From the NCBI RefSeq assembly GCF_026283945.1, contig NZ_JAPDPC010000001.1:3100001-3164000 (forward strand): 64,000 bases of DNA. Reading direction: 5' to 3'. The translations under genes were made by a program, and so were the position numbers. This DNA comes from Dyella humicola (lineage in GTDB: Bacteria > Pseudomonadota > Gammaproteobacteria > Xanthomonadales > Rhodanobacteraceae). Below the pieces are notes generated by a model, which worked only from the letters and a program-made list of their open reading frames with translations, was not told the DNA's origin and did no database searches. This document shows positions 8,642 through 17,170 of the stretch, piece by piece. Position 1 is the first letter of the stretch. The number at the start of each line of letters is the position of its first letter.

Positions 8642-9445
8642 ATGTCGATAACCCAGGGCGACGAGCTCACCTCGATGCGGGCGACCGCCCCACTCGTACA
8701 CTGCATCACCAACTACGTCGCCATGAATATGGCTGCCAATGTGCTGCTCGCTGCAGGAGCGTCGCCCGCGATGTTGCATGCGCAGGAAGAGGTCGCGGAA
8801 TTCGCCTCCCTTGCCAACGCGCTGACAATCAACATCGGAACACTTTCCTCACCCTGGTTGGCCGCCATGAAATTGGCGGCAGCCAGTGCCAATGCCTCGC
8901 GTACGCCGTGGGTGTTGGACCCGGTAGCCCATCACGCCACTGCCTTCCGGCGAAGCTCCATCAACGAACTCATCGATCTCCGTCCCACGATTATTCGTGG
9001 CAACGCGTCGGAGATCATTACGTTGAGCGGTGGGTACAGCGAGAGCCGTGGCGTCGACAGTCTGGATTCCGTGGCGGCTGCCGAGGATGCTGCCGTACGC
9101 GTAGCCAGGCAGCGTGGATCCATTGTCGCCGTCACGGGGGCAGCCGACTTCGTGACGGACGGTGACTGCGCCGCCCGCTTGACCGGCGGATCGCCGCTGA
9201 TGCCACGGATCACGGCGCTGGGTTGCTCGCTGACCTGCATGATCGGTGCCTTTGCGGGAGCCCGCCCCACCCACTTGCTTGGCGCTACCGTTTCGGCCCT
9301 GGCTTACTTCAAATTGGCGGGTGAGTTGGCGGGACAGCAGGCTGCAGGCCCTGGATCGTTCGCTTGGCGTTTTCTCGATGCCCTGGCATCCATAGAGCAG
9401 GACGATCTAAACGCGTGGATGGAACACGGCGTCGTCACCCTCTAG
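8642..9445 (+). CDS. thiM: Hydroxyethylthiazole kinase
   Basis: A 267-residue ThiM, which phosphorylates 4-methyl-5-(2-hydroxyethyl)thiazole in thiamine salvage in the cytosol. The N-terminal PLVHCITNYVAMNMAANVLLA block, the NIGTL loop, WVLDPV, the RGNASEI motif and the ALGCSLTCMIGAF segment are all family hallmarks. The usual catalytic GTGC motif reads ALGCS here, with the Cys kept. Length is normal. A GGAGA ribosome site supports the ATG at 8642 over an upstream in-frame start. No other thiamine genes are adjacent and no TPP riboswitch is visible. Confidence 0.93.
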   Translation: MSITQGDELTSMRATAPLVHCITNYVAMNMAANVLLAAGASPAMLHAQEEVAEFASLANALTINIGTLSSPWLAAMKLAAASANASRTPWVLDPVAHHATAFRRSSINELIDLRPTIIRGNASEIITLSGGYSESRGVDSLDSVAAAEDAAVRVARQRGSIVAVTGAADFVTDGDCAARLTGGSPLMPRITALGCSLTCMIGAFAGARPTHLLGATVSALAYFKLAGELAGQQAAGPGSFAWRFLDALASIEQDDLNAWMEHGVVTL

Positions 9446-9828
9446 TAGCGGGAATTCCATTGGCTGCACCCTCTCGACGGCCAAGCATCGGACGCCTGCC
9501 TATCGCAAGCATCCCGTTCTTGGGGGCCTATACCGACTGCACACGCGTGCCCGTCGCCAACGACCGAAGCACCGTGCCATAGCCGGCCAAGATGGGCTAG
9601 CCGCGCGGCGGCCCCCAAGGGCTTCGTCGCATGCGTGGCGCCAGGGCCATCAGGCCCTTCCCAGGGCCAGTCCCCGCCGCGCGGGTGCCACCCGACTTTG
9701 TGCGGGGTGTCTTTCGGCCGTCTCGCCCAGCCGGGCGATCCCTGAAGCGCGCTCGCGCGCCCGCCGCCTCGGTCGCCGAGTGGCTCTCTTCGCGTCGCCT
9801 TATTTTTATACATTTACGCACACAACTA
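9446..9828. repeat. GC-rich non-coding block, possible dispersed intergenic element
   Basis: After thiM there is no convincing gene until 9960. From about 9590 to 9780 the sequence is very GC-rich with short palindromes (for example CGCCCAGCCGGGCG near 9724, and CGCGCTCGCGCG). It then turns abruptly AT-rich at about 9795. From memory, similar GC-rich blocks recur between xanthomonad genes, but only one copy is present here, so repeat status is not proven. Confidence 0.35.
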
Positions 9829-9857
9829 TTGACCGCGACCTTTTTGAAGAATATTAT
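9829..9857 (+). promoter_or_regulatory. Strong sigma-70 promoter, TTGACC-N17-TATTAT
   Basis: TTGACC at 9829-9834 and TATTAT at 9852-9857 are separated by exactly 17 bp. Transcription would start near 9864, about 95 bases before the small secreted protein at 9960. The 44-bp segment 9829-9872 is about 77% identical to the emr promoter segment at 21505-21548 on the opposite strand. Confidence 0.7.
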
Positions 9858-9959
9858 CCGCTTCGGTACAAATATTACGCGCGTGCAATCCGGGCGCCCT
9901 ACAGACACAGGAAACCAATCCACGGCGATTCGTCGCCACCATTCTTGGAACTCATGCAT

Positions 9960-10304
9960 ATGAACACCTCACGCTTCTCCACACTTACCGCGCTATCACA
10001 CAAACGCATCGTCGCCAGGGCCCTGATACTGGCGCTGAGCCTTGTCGGCACGCCGTTGCTGGCCGGGCAGACCGTTGACGCGAAGGGGCCAGCGCACGGC
10101 GCGTCGCAGCGCCAGTCGGTGCCCAGCTCGCGCGGCGACGACAAGCACGACGAGTCGGGCAGTCGGATCAACGGCCGCGCCGATTGGGACGTCGACTATC
10201 CCTCGCAGCTCGCGCCGCCGGAGCTGAAATCGCCTCGCGATACAGACGCGGTCGCGACCTTGGCAGCGCCGGCTTGCAGTGCGGCGGACGAGTGCGCGCC
10301 GTAA
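9960..10304 (+). CDS. Small exported protein of unknown function
   Basis: A 114-residue reading frame that I do not recognise. It has a plausible Sec signal (basic start, hydrophobic ALILALSLVGTPLLA, cleavage near residue 36). The mature part is polar and low-complexity, and ends in CSAADECAP with two Cys that could form a disulfide. Support comes from the strong promoter at 9829-9857, the signal peptide, and a codon composition like neighbouring genes. A second ATG lies six bases upstream (9954). No clear Shine-Dalgarno site is present, so translation is less certain than transcription. Confidence 0.45.
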   Translation: MNTSRFSTLTALSHKRIVARALILALSLVGTPLLAGQTVDAKGPAHGASQRQSVPSSRGDDKHDESGSRINGRADWDVDYPSQLAPPELKSPRDTDAVATLAAPACSAADECAP

Positions 10305-10841
10305 CTTCCGTGGCGCTAACTGCGGGCTGCCGTGGGTGACCGGGTTCGCCTGGAAGGAGATCTCGGACTGGGCCTCTGGCCATGCTGGCGCGCTTGAGTC
10401 GTCTTCCGTGATGGCTTGAAACGCGCGCCACCGCGGGCATCGATATGCTCCTGCAGATTTTCAATGAAGAGATGGCACCTGGCTGGCACATGGCATCCCG
10501 CCGCCATCAGTGGCAACAACGTGGGGCGCTAGCGCTGCGGGCCGCCGGAAAACGCGAGCGTAGTTACCCAGGTATCGGTGACACCTTGGTGCAATGGCGG
10601 TCGCGCTGCCTGCCGAGTAGGCTTTTCGGAGAAGTGGGCGCGAATCCACGGCGCGCTGTAATCCATAGCCAACAAAGGTACGGGTTTCAGCTTGCACCTA
10701 TGGGACGTGGGCGATGCGCGGAACCGGGCTGCGGCGTGGCGAACTGCGCGAGGGTTGTGGGATCGCACAGAGGTGCTTTCTCAAACGACCTGGCACGAGC
10801 CGCGCGTCGCATGTAGCACCGATTTATCGAGGCGCGCCGCC
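10305..10841. other. 537-bp stretch without a recognisable gene
   Basis: Open frames occur on both strands, but none has a recognisable domain, a ribosome site or plausible composition. It may hold the promoter of the TehA-like gene, though I saw no clear hexamers. Confidence 0.4.
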
Positions 10842-11798
10842 ATGGCACTGCTGAGCAAGCTACCGATTGTTCCCGCGAGCTTCTTTGGCATCGTGCTTGG
10901 CATCGGGGGCTTGGGTGGCGCATGGCGCGCGGCGCACCGCGTGTGGCAGCTGCCGTCGCTGATCGGCGAGGTGCTGCTGCTCATCGCGACCCTTGTGTGG
11001 GTCATGCTGTTGGCCCTTTATGCGCGCAAGTGGATCTTTGCGCGCGATCAAGCACTCGCCGAGCTCAGCCATCCAGTGCAATGTTGCTTCGTTGGCCTGG
11101 CCGGCCTGACGGCCATGGTGATCGCGATAGCGGTATTGCCCTATTCGCGGACGACAGCCCTGGTGCTGTTCGCCCTGGGCTTCATCTATACCGTCGCCTT
11201 CGCCGTGTGGCTAACCGGCAGCCTGTGGGAAGGTGGACGGGACAACGCGAACATTACGGCAGCGCTCTATCTGCCCGTCGTAGGAGGCTCGTTTGTCGCG
11301 GCGGCCGCCGCGGCGGCATTGGGCTACGCTGATTGGGGACAGCTCGCATTTGGCGCCGGCGCTTTCACCTGGTTGGCCGTCGACGCCATGCTGCTGTACC
11401 GCCTCTATGCTTCCGAGGCTCTGCCACCCATCATTCGCACGACCATGGGCATTCAATTGGCGCCGCCCACCGTGGGAGCGCTGGCCTACATCAATGTGTC
11501 CCATGGTCCGCCTGACATGTTTATTCACGCCATGCTTGCTTATGGCTTGATGCAGGCCGTCGTGCTCACACGCATCCTTCCGTGGATAGCGGCACGGCCA
11601 TTTTCGATGGGCTACTGGGGCTTCAGCTTCGGCGTGACGGCTCTTTCAACCGCACCCTTGCGACTCATCGAGCATGGCGAAACCGGGCCGTTTGCCGTAC
11701 TGGCGCCGTATCTGTTCATCGGCGGAAATCTGATTGTCCTGCTGATGATCGCGGCTACCATCCGCTTGCTATGGCAGGGCAAGCTGCTGTCTACCTAG
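10842..11798 (+). CDS. tehA: TehA/Mae1 family (TDT) transporter
   Basis: A 318-residue integral membrane protein with about ten hydrophobic helices. The start MALLSKLPIVPASFFGIVLG matches the TehA/SLAC1-type N-terminus (PASFFG...LG). The family covers C4-dicarboxylate uptake and anion channels; overexpressed TehA gives tellurite resistance, so the natural substrate here is uncertain. The ATG at 10842 was preferred to an upstream in-frame start at 10692 because homologues begin at this point. No tehB-like methyltransferase is next to it. The following small gene begins 39 bp later and may be co-transcribed. Confidence 0.88.
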   Translation: MALLSKLPIVPASFFGIVLGIGGLGGAWRAAHRVWQLPSLIGEVLLLIATLVWVMLLALYARKWIFARDQALAELSHPVQCCFVGLAGLTAMVIAIAVLPYSRTTALVLFALGFIYTVAFAVWLTGSLWEGGRDNANITAALYLPVVGGSFVAAAAAAALGYADWGQLAFGAGAFTWLAVDAMLLYRLYASEALPPIIRTTMGIQLAPPTVGALAYINVSHGPPDMFIHAMLAYGLMQAVVLTRILPWIAARPFSMGYWGFSFGVTALSTAPLRLIEHGETGPFAVLAPYLFIGGNLIVLLMIAATIRLLWQGKLLST

Positions 11799-11837
11799 CG
11801 AGTGCACTATGGTGAGGCTTTTGACGAGGAGTCAGCC

Positions 11838-12086
11838 ATGATTTCAGCCATTTTTCTGATCGCGCCCCAGGTTGTCAGGACCGAGCACATGGAAGAAGCG
11901 CCGGAGCTTCTTGAGCGCGATGGCGTCACGTTCTCGCTTCGTGGCGGACCTCGGCAACCGAAGCCAACGGACCGCGTCTGGGATTGTGTCGCCGTGTATG
12001 CCCCCGACGAGCTGACGGAAGAGGAATTCCAACATCTCTACGAAACCAACCGGCCCCAGGTACCCGAGCTGAATTTGCACTACTGA
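11838..12086 (+). CDS. Small conserved-looking hypothetical protein
   Basis: An 82-residue acidic soluble protein with no recognised domain. A strong GAGGAG ribosome site lies about eight bases before the ATG at 11838, which supports this start over an in-frame one at 11802. The composition (many Glu and Pro, an ELTEEEFQHLYE helix) looks like a real small cytosolic protein. It lies between the TehA-like carrier and acetolactate synthase in the same direction and may share their transcript. Confidence 0.6.
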   Translation: MISAIFLIAPQVVRTEHMEEAPELLERDGVTFSLRGGPRQPKPTDRVWDCVAVYAPDELTEEEFQHLYETNRPQVPELNLHY

Positions 12087-12240
12087 GTGCACGGAACCAA
12101 GCACATGCAGCTTCGATGCCTCCAAATGCCAGAGGAGCACGGCACGCGGATCGGCAGAGACGCAAGCAATGTCGCGATATTCGACTTCCACTTCGCGGTT
12201 TCCAGTCGATCCCGGAAGCTGCCACTTGAGGTGAATCACC

Positions 12241-13896
12241 ATGGCCAAGGGCTCTGACTTGCTGGTTGCGGCGCTGGAAAACGAAGGCGTCGATCGCATC
12301 TATGGTATTCCCGGCGAGGAGAACCTGGACTTCGTGGAGTCATTACGGGCGTCGAAGATCGAGCTCGTGCTCACCCGCCATGAACAAGCCGCCTCCTTCA
12401 TGGCCGCAACGCAAGGTCGACTCACCGGTCATCCTGGAGTATGCCTATCGACGCTTGGGCCCGGCGCGCTGAACTTCACCACCGGCGCAGCCTATGCACA
12501 TCTAGGTGCCATGCCCATGTTGATCATCACCGGGCAAAAGGCCATCAAGAGCGCGCGGCAGGCACGCTTCCAAATCGTCGACATCGTCGCCGCCATGCGG
12601 CCGCTGACGAAGATGACGCGGCAAATCGTGTCTGCGGCATCGATACCTGCCCTGGTGCGCGATGCATTCCGGGTGGCCAGCGAAGAGCGACCGGGGCCAG
12701 TGCATCTGGAGTTACCGGAAGACATTGCCGTGGAAGAGGCCGATGTGCGACTGGTGCCGCCGCACCGGGTCGACCCTCCCATTGCGGCACCCATGTCCGT
12801 AGAGCGAGCGGCCGAGATGATCGCCAAGGCCGCATGTCCCATCATCATGGTCGGTGCGGCCGGTAATCGGCCACGCCTGGTGGAGCCGCTTTCGGATTTT
12901 GTACGCCGGCTGCAAATCCCATTCTTCAACACGCAGATGGGCAAAGGCGCCGTCACGGGCGGTTCGAATCTGTATCTCGGCACGGCTGCGCTTTCTGAAC
13001 ACGATTACATCCACAGCGCGATCAAGCGGGCGGACCTGGTGATCGCCATTGGCCACGATACCGTGGAGAAGCCTCCGTTTTTGATGGGGGGAATCACCGG
13101 TGGCCCGAAAGTCATCCATATCGGTTACGAATCCGCCCATGTGGAGCAAGTGTTCTATCCGGACGCCGAGCTGATTGGCGACATAGGCGCCAGCGTGACC
13201 GCGCTTGCCGACCGTCTCGCTGGCCGTGTGAGTGCCGACCCGAACATGCTGACGCTGCGGAAGCGCATTCTCGAACGCATCGGCGAGCGCGGCGATTGCG
13301 CCGCGTTCCCGCTGGTTCCGCAGCGCATCGTGCGTGATGTCCGTAGTGCCATGCCCGAGGATGGCATCGTGTGCCTGGACAACGGCATGTACAAGATCTG
13401 GTTCGCCCGCGGGTATCGCACGTATGTGGCCAATACCCTCTTGCTCGACAACGCGTTGGCCACGATGGGCGCAGGCCTTCCTTCTGCCATCGCGGCAAAG
13501 GTGCTCTATCCGCATCGCCGCGTTATGGCGGTCTGTGGGGACGGCGGCTTCATGATGAACAGTCAGGAGTTGGAGACGGCCGTCCGCCTCGGTCTTGATC
13601 TGGTGGTGCTTATTATTGAGGACAGTGCCTTTGGCATGATCCGCTGGAAGCAGGCCGTCGATGGTTTTGCCGACTTTGGCATGGGTTTTGGCAATCCCGA
13701 CTTTGAACTGTATGCCAAGGCCTACGGTGCGCAAGGGCACCGCATAGAGGCCACCGATGCACTCTTGCCGACGCTTGAGATGGCGTTCAAAGCCGGCGGT
13801 GTGCACCTGATCACGGTGCCGGTGGACTACAGCGAAAACACTCGCGTGCTCATCGATGAGCTAGGCAGCATGCCAGAGAACATCGCGTCGCCTTGA
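12241..13896 (+). CDS. alsS: Acetolactate synthase, catabolic (AlsS) type
   Basis: A 551-residue thiamine-diphosphate enzyme condensing two pyruvates to 2-acetolactate. The catalytic Glu lies in LTRHEQAASFMA near residue 48. The KSARQARFQIVDIV and MTRQIVSAASIPALV segments are typical of AlsS. The ThDP-binding GDGGFMMNSQELETAVRLGL starts near 436. No regulatory small subunit (ilvN) is adjacent, which fits the catabolic, FAD-independent form feeding acetoin formation, but no acetolactate decarboxylase is nearby either. The assignment as AlsS rather than anabolic IlvB is therefore an inference from sequence flavour. Confidence 0.88.
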   Translation: MAKGSDLLVAALENEGVDRIYGIPGEENLDFVESLRASKIELVLTRHEQAASFMAATQGRLTGHPGVCLSTLGPGALNFTTGAAYAHLGAMPMLIITGQKAIKSARQARFQIVDIVAAMRPLTKMTRQIVSAASIPALVRDAFRVASEERPGPVHLELPEDIAVEEADVRLVPPHRVDPPIAAPMSVERAAEMIAKAACPIIMVGAAGNRPRLVEPLSDFVRRLQIPFFNTQMGKGAVTGGSNLYLGTAALSEHDYIHSAIKRADLVIAIGHDTVEKPPFLMGGITGGPKVIHIGYESAHVEQVFYPDAELIGDIGASVTALADRLAGRVSADPNMLTLRKRILERIGERGDCAAFPLVPQRIVRDVRSAMPEDGIVCLDNGMYKIWFARGYRTYVANTLLLDNALATMGAGLPSAIAAKVLYPHRRVMAVCGDGGFMMNSQELETAVRLGLDLVVLIIEDSAFGMIRWKQAVDGFADFGMGFGNPDFELYAKAYGAQGHRIEATDALLPTLEMAFKAGGVHLITVPVDYSENTRVLIDELGSMPENIASP

Positions 13897-13898
13897 TG

Positions 13899-13921
13899 GG
13901 CCTCTTCACCGATGAAGAGCC
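13899..13921 (+). terminator. Hairpin after acetolactate synthase
   Basis: GGCCTCTTCA pairs with TGAAGAGCC (one bulged base) just after the stop codon. There is no T-run, so factor-independent termination is doubtful. Confidence 0.35.
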
Positions 13922-14039
13922 TAACGAGAGCGATTGGCCATCCGTTCCACCGCTCGCGGCGAACACCATCATGAACCAATGCCTATGGCGGCTCGCGCCA
14001 AACCACGTTCAATGCCGTCGAGTCGCTCGAACAAACAGG

Positions 14040-15794
14040 CTAGAGGTCAAGTTGTAGATCGCCCATCGGCGACGAACAGCATATGAGAACCCGCCCTTCC
14101 GCCGGTGCCTCGAGAGGCTCCGGCGAGTAAGTCACTCGCCCACCGATCAGGGCTGTCTCGCAATTGTGACAAACGCCAGTACGGCACGACCAGCGAACAG
14201 GAACATCGCATGCCTCGGCTAGCTCCAACAGGCTGAGGTAGTTGCCATTCCAGTGGACCATCAGACCACTTCGCACGAACGAGACTGCTACTCCCTCATT
14301 GCGTTCGTCTTTCGGTGGGTGCGGGAACGTGTCAGAGATGGACGTAACGCCAGGTCGAATAGCATCGAGCGCCCCGAACAACTCCGATGAAATGTTGGCA
14401 TCGGCGTAGCCGGCAGCGCGGAGACCGCTGCGCGCTGCCGATAGGAACGCGGGCGGCCCACATAAATAGAAATGCGCATCGCCAGGGATCTGAAGCACCG
14501 CGAGTCTCGCCACGTCGATGCGCCCTTCGACATCAAACTGCGCGCCAATATGGTCAGTCGCGTTCGGTTGGCTGAAGCCGATCAGCCGCTTGAACTGACC
14601 CAGACCTGCAAGCAAGCCATCAACTTCCTCAGCAAACACGTTTTCATCGCCACTTCTGGCGCCGTAGACCCAGTAAACCGTCCTGGGCGAGGCATCGCGC
14701 CGCGCAGCCAGCTCATGAAGCATCGCCAGGAGAGGGGTGATCCCGATGCCCGCCCCCCAGAAAACCACGGGATGCGGCTCCTCGCTCAGGCAGAACGTCC
14801 CGCGTGCTGCACTGATGCTCAAAACGTCGCCAGCGCGCACTTCATCGTGCAGGTATCGACTTCCTTCGCCGGCGTCTCGCTTGACGGAAAAACGATATCG
14901 TCCCGGCGTGGAGCCATCGGATATCGAGTAACTGCGCATCAGCGGAAGACGAGGAGGTGGCGGTGTCAACTTGACCACCACGAACTGTCCGCCTGGTGCG
15001 GGCGGCAGCGCTTCGCCCTCGGCCGCTTCAACGGTAAACGAGCGCACCGAAGCACTTTCGTCATGGGTCGCAACGATCCGCACCGCCCGGAAGCCATTCC
15101 AGGCCGGCGCTGCGGAGGCAGCGCCGGTGAGGCCGGCGTTGCCCTGCCCTGTCTCCCCGGCAGCAAGCAAGGCGGCGAACGAATGGCGCCAGCCTTCGCT
15201 AAGCGCCGGCATCTGGACGGCACGCTCGAGTTCCTCTCGCGGATGGCCGGGTAGATATAGCAGGGCATCCACGTCTGCCACCGTCATGCCATCACCCGAT
15301 CGCTCCTTGACGAACTGATCTCCCGCGCCCACCAGTCCCTCTTCGATCACTCGGCAGTAGAACCCCGGGCGCTTGTGCGAGACGAGCAGAGAAGCCATCT
15401 GCGGGTTCTCCATTCGAATGCCTACCCGATAACAGGTCACCCGAGGTTGCGTTACTTCCAGGAGTGCTTCTCCGATGCGATAGCGGTCGCCAATGCAGAC
15501 CTCGTGATCGGCTAGACCATCAACGGTGAAGTTTTCCCCGAACGCGCCGTAATCCAGCGGGGCGCGCCGCAAATAGGTTTCCCAGTATCGATACGACTCA
15601 AGCTGGTAGACCATGACCGCGCGATGTTCGCCGCCATGCCCTGCCAGATCACCCTGGCCGTCGCCGTCGATATTCAAGCGTCGGACCATCACCCGTCCTG
15701 TCACAGGCGTTTTCCATACCGCGGTATGGACCACCTTTCCCTGCCAAGGAATGTCTTTCGGCAGGCCAACATTGATCGAGAGGAGTATGGCCAT
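14040..15794 (-). CDS. MOSC domain fused to ferredoxin reductase and [2Fe-2S] ferredoxin
   Basis: A 584-residue three-part oxidoreductase. Residues 1 to about 165 are a YiiM-type MOSC domain (DGQGDLAGHGGEHRAVMVYQ; GENFTVDGL; TQPRVTCYRVG, where the Cys may bind a sulfur carrier or Mo cofactor). The middle is an FAD/NAD(P)-binding ferredoxin-reductase module (MRSYSISDGS for FAD, FWGAGIGITPLLAML for the nucleotide). The C-terminus is a plant-type [2Fe-2S] domain with CRTGVCHNC plus a later CC. MOSC proteins detoxify N-hydroxylated compounds or carry sulfur; the fusion supplies its own electron chain. It is 167 bp downstream of the aldo/keto reductase on the same strand. Confidence 0.9.
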   Translation of the reverse strand: MAILLSINVGLPKDIPWQGKVVHTAVWKTPVTGRVMVRRLNIDGDGQGDLAGHGGEHRAVMVYQLESYRYWETYLRRAPLDYGAFGENFTVDGLADHEVCIGDRYRIGEALLEVTQPRVTCYRVGIRMENPQMASLLVSHKRPGFYCRVIEEGLVGAGDQFVKERSGDGMTVADVDALLYLPGHPREELERAVQMPALSEGWRHSFAALLAAGETGQGNAGLTGAASAAPAWNGFRAVRIVATHDESASVRSFTVEAAEGEALPPAPGGQFVVVKLTPPPPRLPLMRSYSISDGSTPGRYRFSVKRDAGEGSRYLHDEVRAGDVLSISAARGTFCLSEEPHPVVFWGAGIGITPLLAMLHELAARRDASPRTVYWVYGARSGDENVFAEEVDGLLAGLGQFKRLIGFSQPNATDHIGAQFDVEGRIDVARLAVLQIPGDAHFYLCGPPAFLSAARSGLRAAGYADANISSELFGALDAIRPGVTSISDTFPHPPKDERNEGVAVSFVRSGLMVHWNGNYLSLLELAEACDVPVRWSCRTGVCHNCETALIGGRVTYSPEPLEAPAEGRVLICCSSPMGDLQLDL

Positions 15795-15961
15795 GATCCT
15801 GACCTCAAGCGCCATCTGGCGCTGTTGGTTTGCAACGAATGCCGTCACGCACGCGCCCGGCATGACCCGCTAGCGCGCAACGCCGGCTACCCGGGGACCG
15901 GCGGACAGCACCTCTCGCTGTACCGCCGGCATCGGTTTTGCCGGATCCGCCTGGCATTCAC

Positions 15962-16903
15962 TCATTTTTCCCGCGGGACAAAACCGGGCAACCCGGTGTC
16001 GACGACCTGATTCAAGCGGATCCTCGTCGTGATGTCATGCTGCATCGCCTGCAAGGCGTCTTCCGGCAGCGGCGATATGTCGAAATTCTCCAAGATATGA
16101 TCCGGGTTGGTCGACGTAGTCAGGAACGCGGTGCCGCGTTGCAGAGCCCAGGCGAGCGCAACTTGCGCAGGCGTCTTGCCGACACGCTGCGCGATGTTCG
16201 TGATCACCGGATCGTTCACTACCCTCGGTTCCATGCCATGGCCCAAAGGAGCGAACGCGAGCAGCACGATGCCTTGCTGTTGGCAGAATTCGAGCAGCTC
16301 CCATTCGGGGAGATACGGGTGGCATTCGACCTGCACCACGGCAGGCTTGATTCGGGCCGCCGCGACAATTTCCTTCACCGCGTCCAGGCGCACGTCCGAT
16401 AAGCCGATATACCTGCACAGGCCCTCGTCAACGAGGCGCTCCATCGCTTGCCACGTCTCCAGCAACGTTACGTCGGAGTCATAGATCGGCCGACCATCTT
16501 CGCCGGTCGGATACTGTTCCTCGCCAGACGCGAAGGCAAAGGGCGTGTGGATCAGATAGCAATCCACGTAATCCAATTGCAGGCGACGGAGGCTCGCCTC
16601 GAGCGCAGGCTTTACGCGCTCAGGACGATGATTGTTGTTCCACAACTTCGTAGTGACGAAGAGATCCTTGCGCCAGACCGTCCCTTCCGCAAAGGATTCC
16701 TGCAACGCGGTCCCGACCACGTCTTCGTTCCGGTAGATCTCGGCAGCGTCGATATGCCGAAACCCGATCTCCAGCGCCACCTTGATGGCCTTCTTGGCCG
16801 CGACGGGATCGGCAATCAACGTACCAAAGCCGAGAGCAGGGATGGCCCCCTTTCCTCCAGCGAGCGGAATGGTCGTGTCACGGAGGGTGTTAGAACGGTG
16901 CAT
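15962..16903 (-). CDS. Aldo/keto reductase
   Basis: A 313-residue NADPH-dependent reductase with a TIM-barrel fold. The tetrad can be placed as Asp and Tyr in RHIDAAEIYRNE, Lys in FVTTKLW and His in DCYLIHTP. The C-terminal NADPH segment AFLTTSTNPDHILENF replaces the more usual IPKS motif, so phosphate recognition may differ. GGAG before the ATG at 16901-16903 supports the start. Substrate unknown. It may share a transcript with the MOSC fusion downstream. Confidence 0.9.
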   Translation of the reverse strand: MHRSNTLRDTTIPLAGGKGAIPALGFGTLIADPVAAKKAIKVALEIGFRHIDAAEIYRNEDVVGTALQESFAEGTVWRKDLFVTTKLWNNNHRPERVKPALEASLRRLQLDYVDCYLIHTPFAFASGEEQYPTGEDGRPIYDSDVTLLETWQAMERLVDEGLCRYIGLSDVRLDAVKEIVAAARIKPAVVQVECHPYLPEWELLEFCQQQGIVLLAFAPLGHGMEPRVVNDPVITNIAQRVGKTPAQVALAWALQRGTAFLTTSTNPDHILENFDISPLPEDALQAMQHDITTRIRLNQVVDTGLPGFVPREK

Positions 16904-17170
16904 GCTTGTACTCCATTGTGGGGCCACCTGTCGCACAAGTGGCGTAATCCGCCGGCGCAGTCCCGCATGTCAACGCAGCCAATCGCGATGCTGCATGCGT
17001 GAAGCGACGTCGACGGCTTCAGATCATTCAATAACGCCAGAGCAAGCTAGGTAGCGTAGTCCGCGTGCAGCAGCCGTCACGTGAAAACTCAGGCCGTTGC
17101 AATCGCCCCGGCGACGCGCGACCTGCCGCTCCGGCTTTTTTTCGACCGCCTGCCCTGGTGCGCAGCGCGC

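Noticed and set aside
10445-10816. 123-codon plus-strand frame before the TehA-like gene
   Set aside because: No signal, domain or ribosome site; it extends almost to the true tehA start and looks like background.
12712-13806. Long minus-strand open frame opposite acetolactate synthase
   Set aside because: It lies wholly antisense to a well-conserved enzyme gene and its translation has no recognisable domain; a GC-rich shadow frame.
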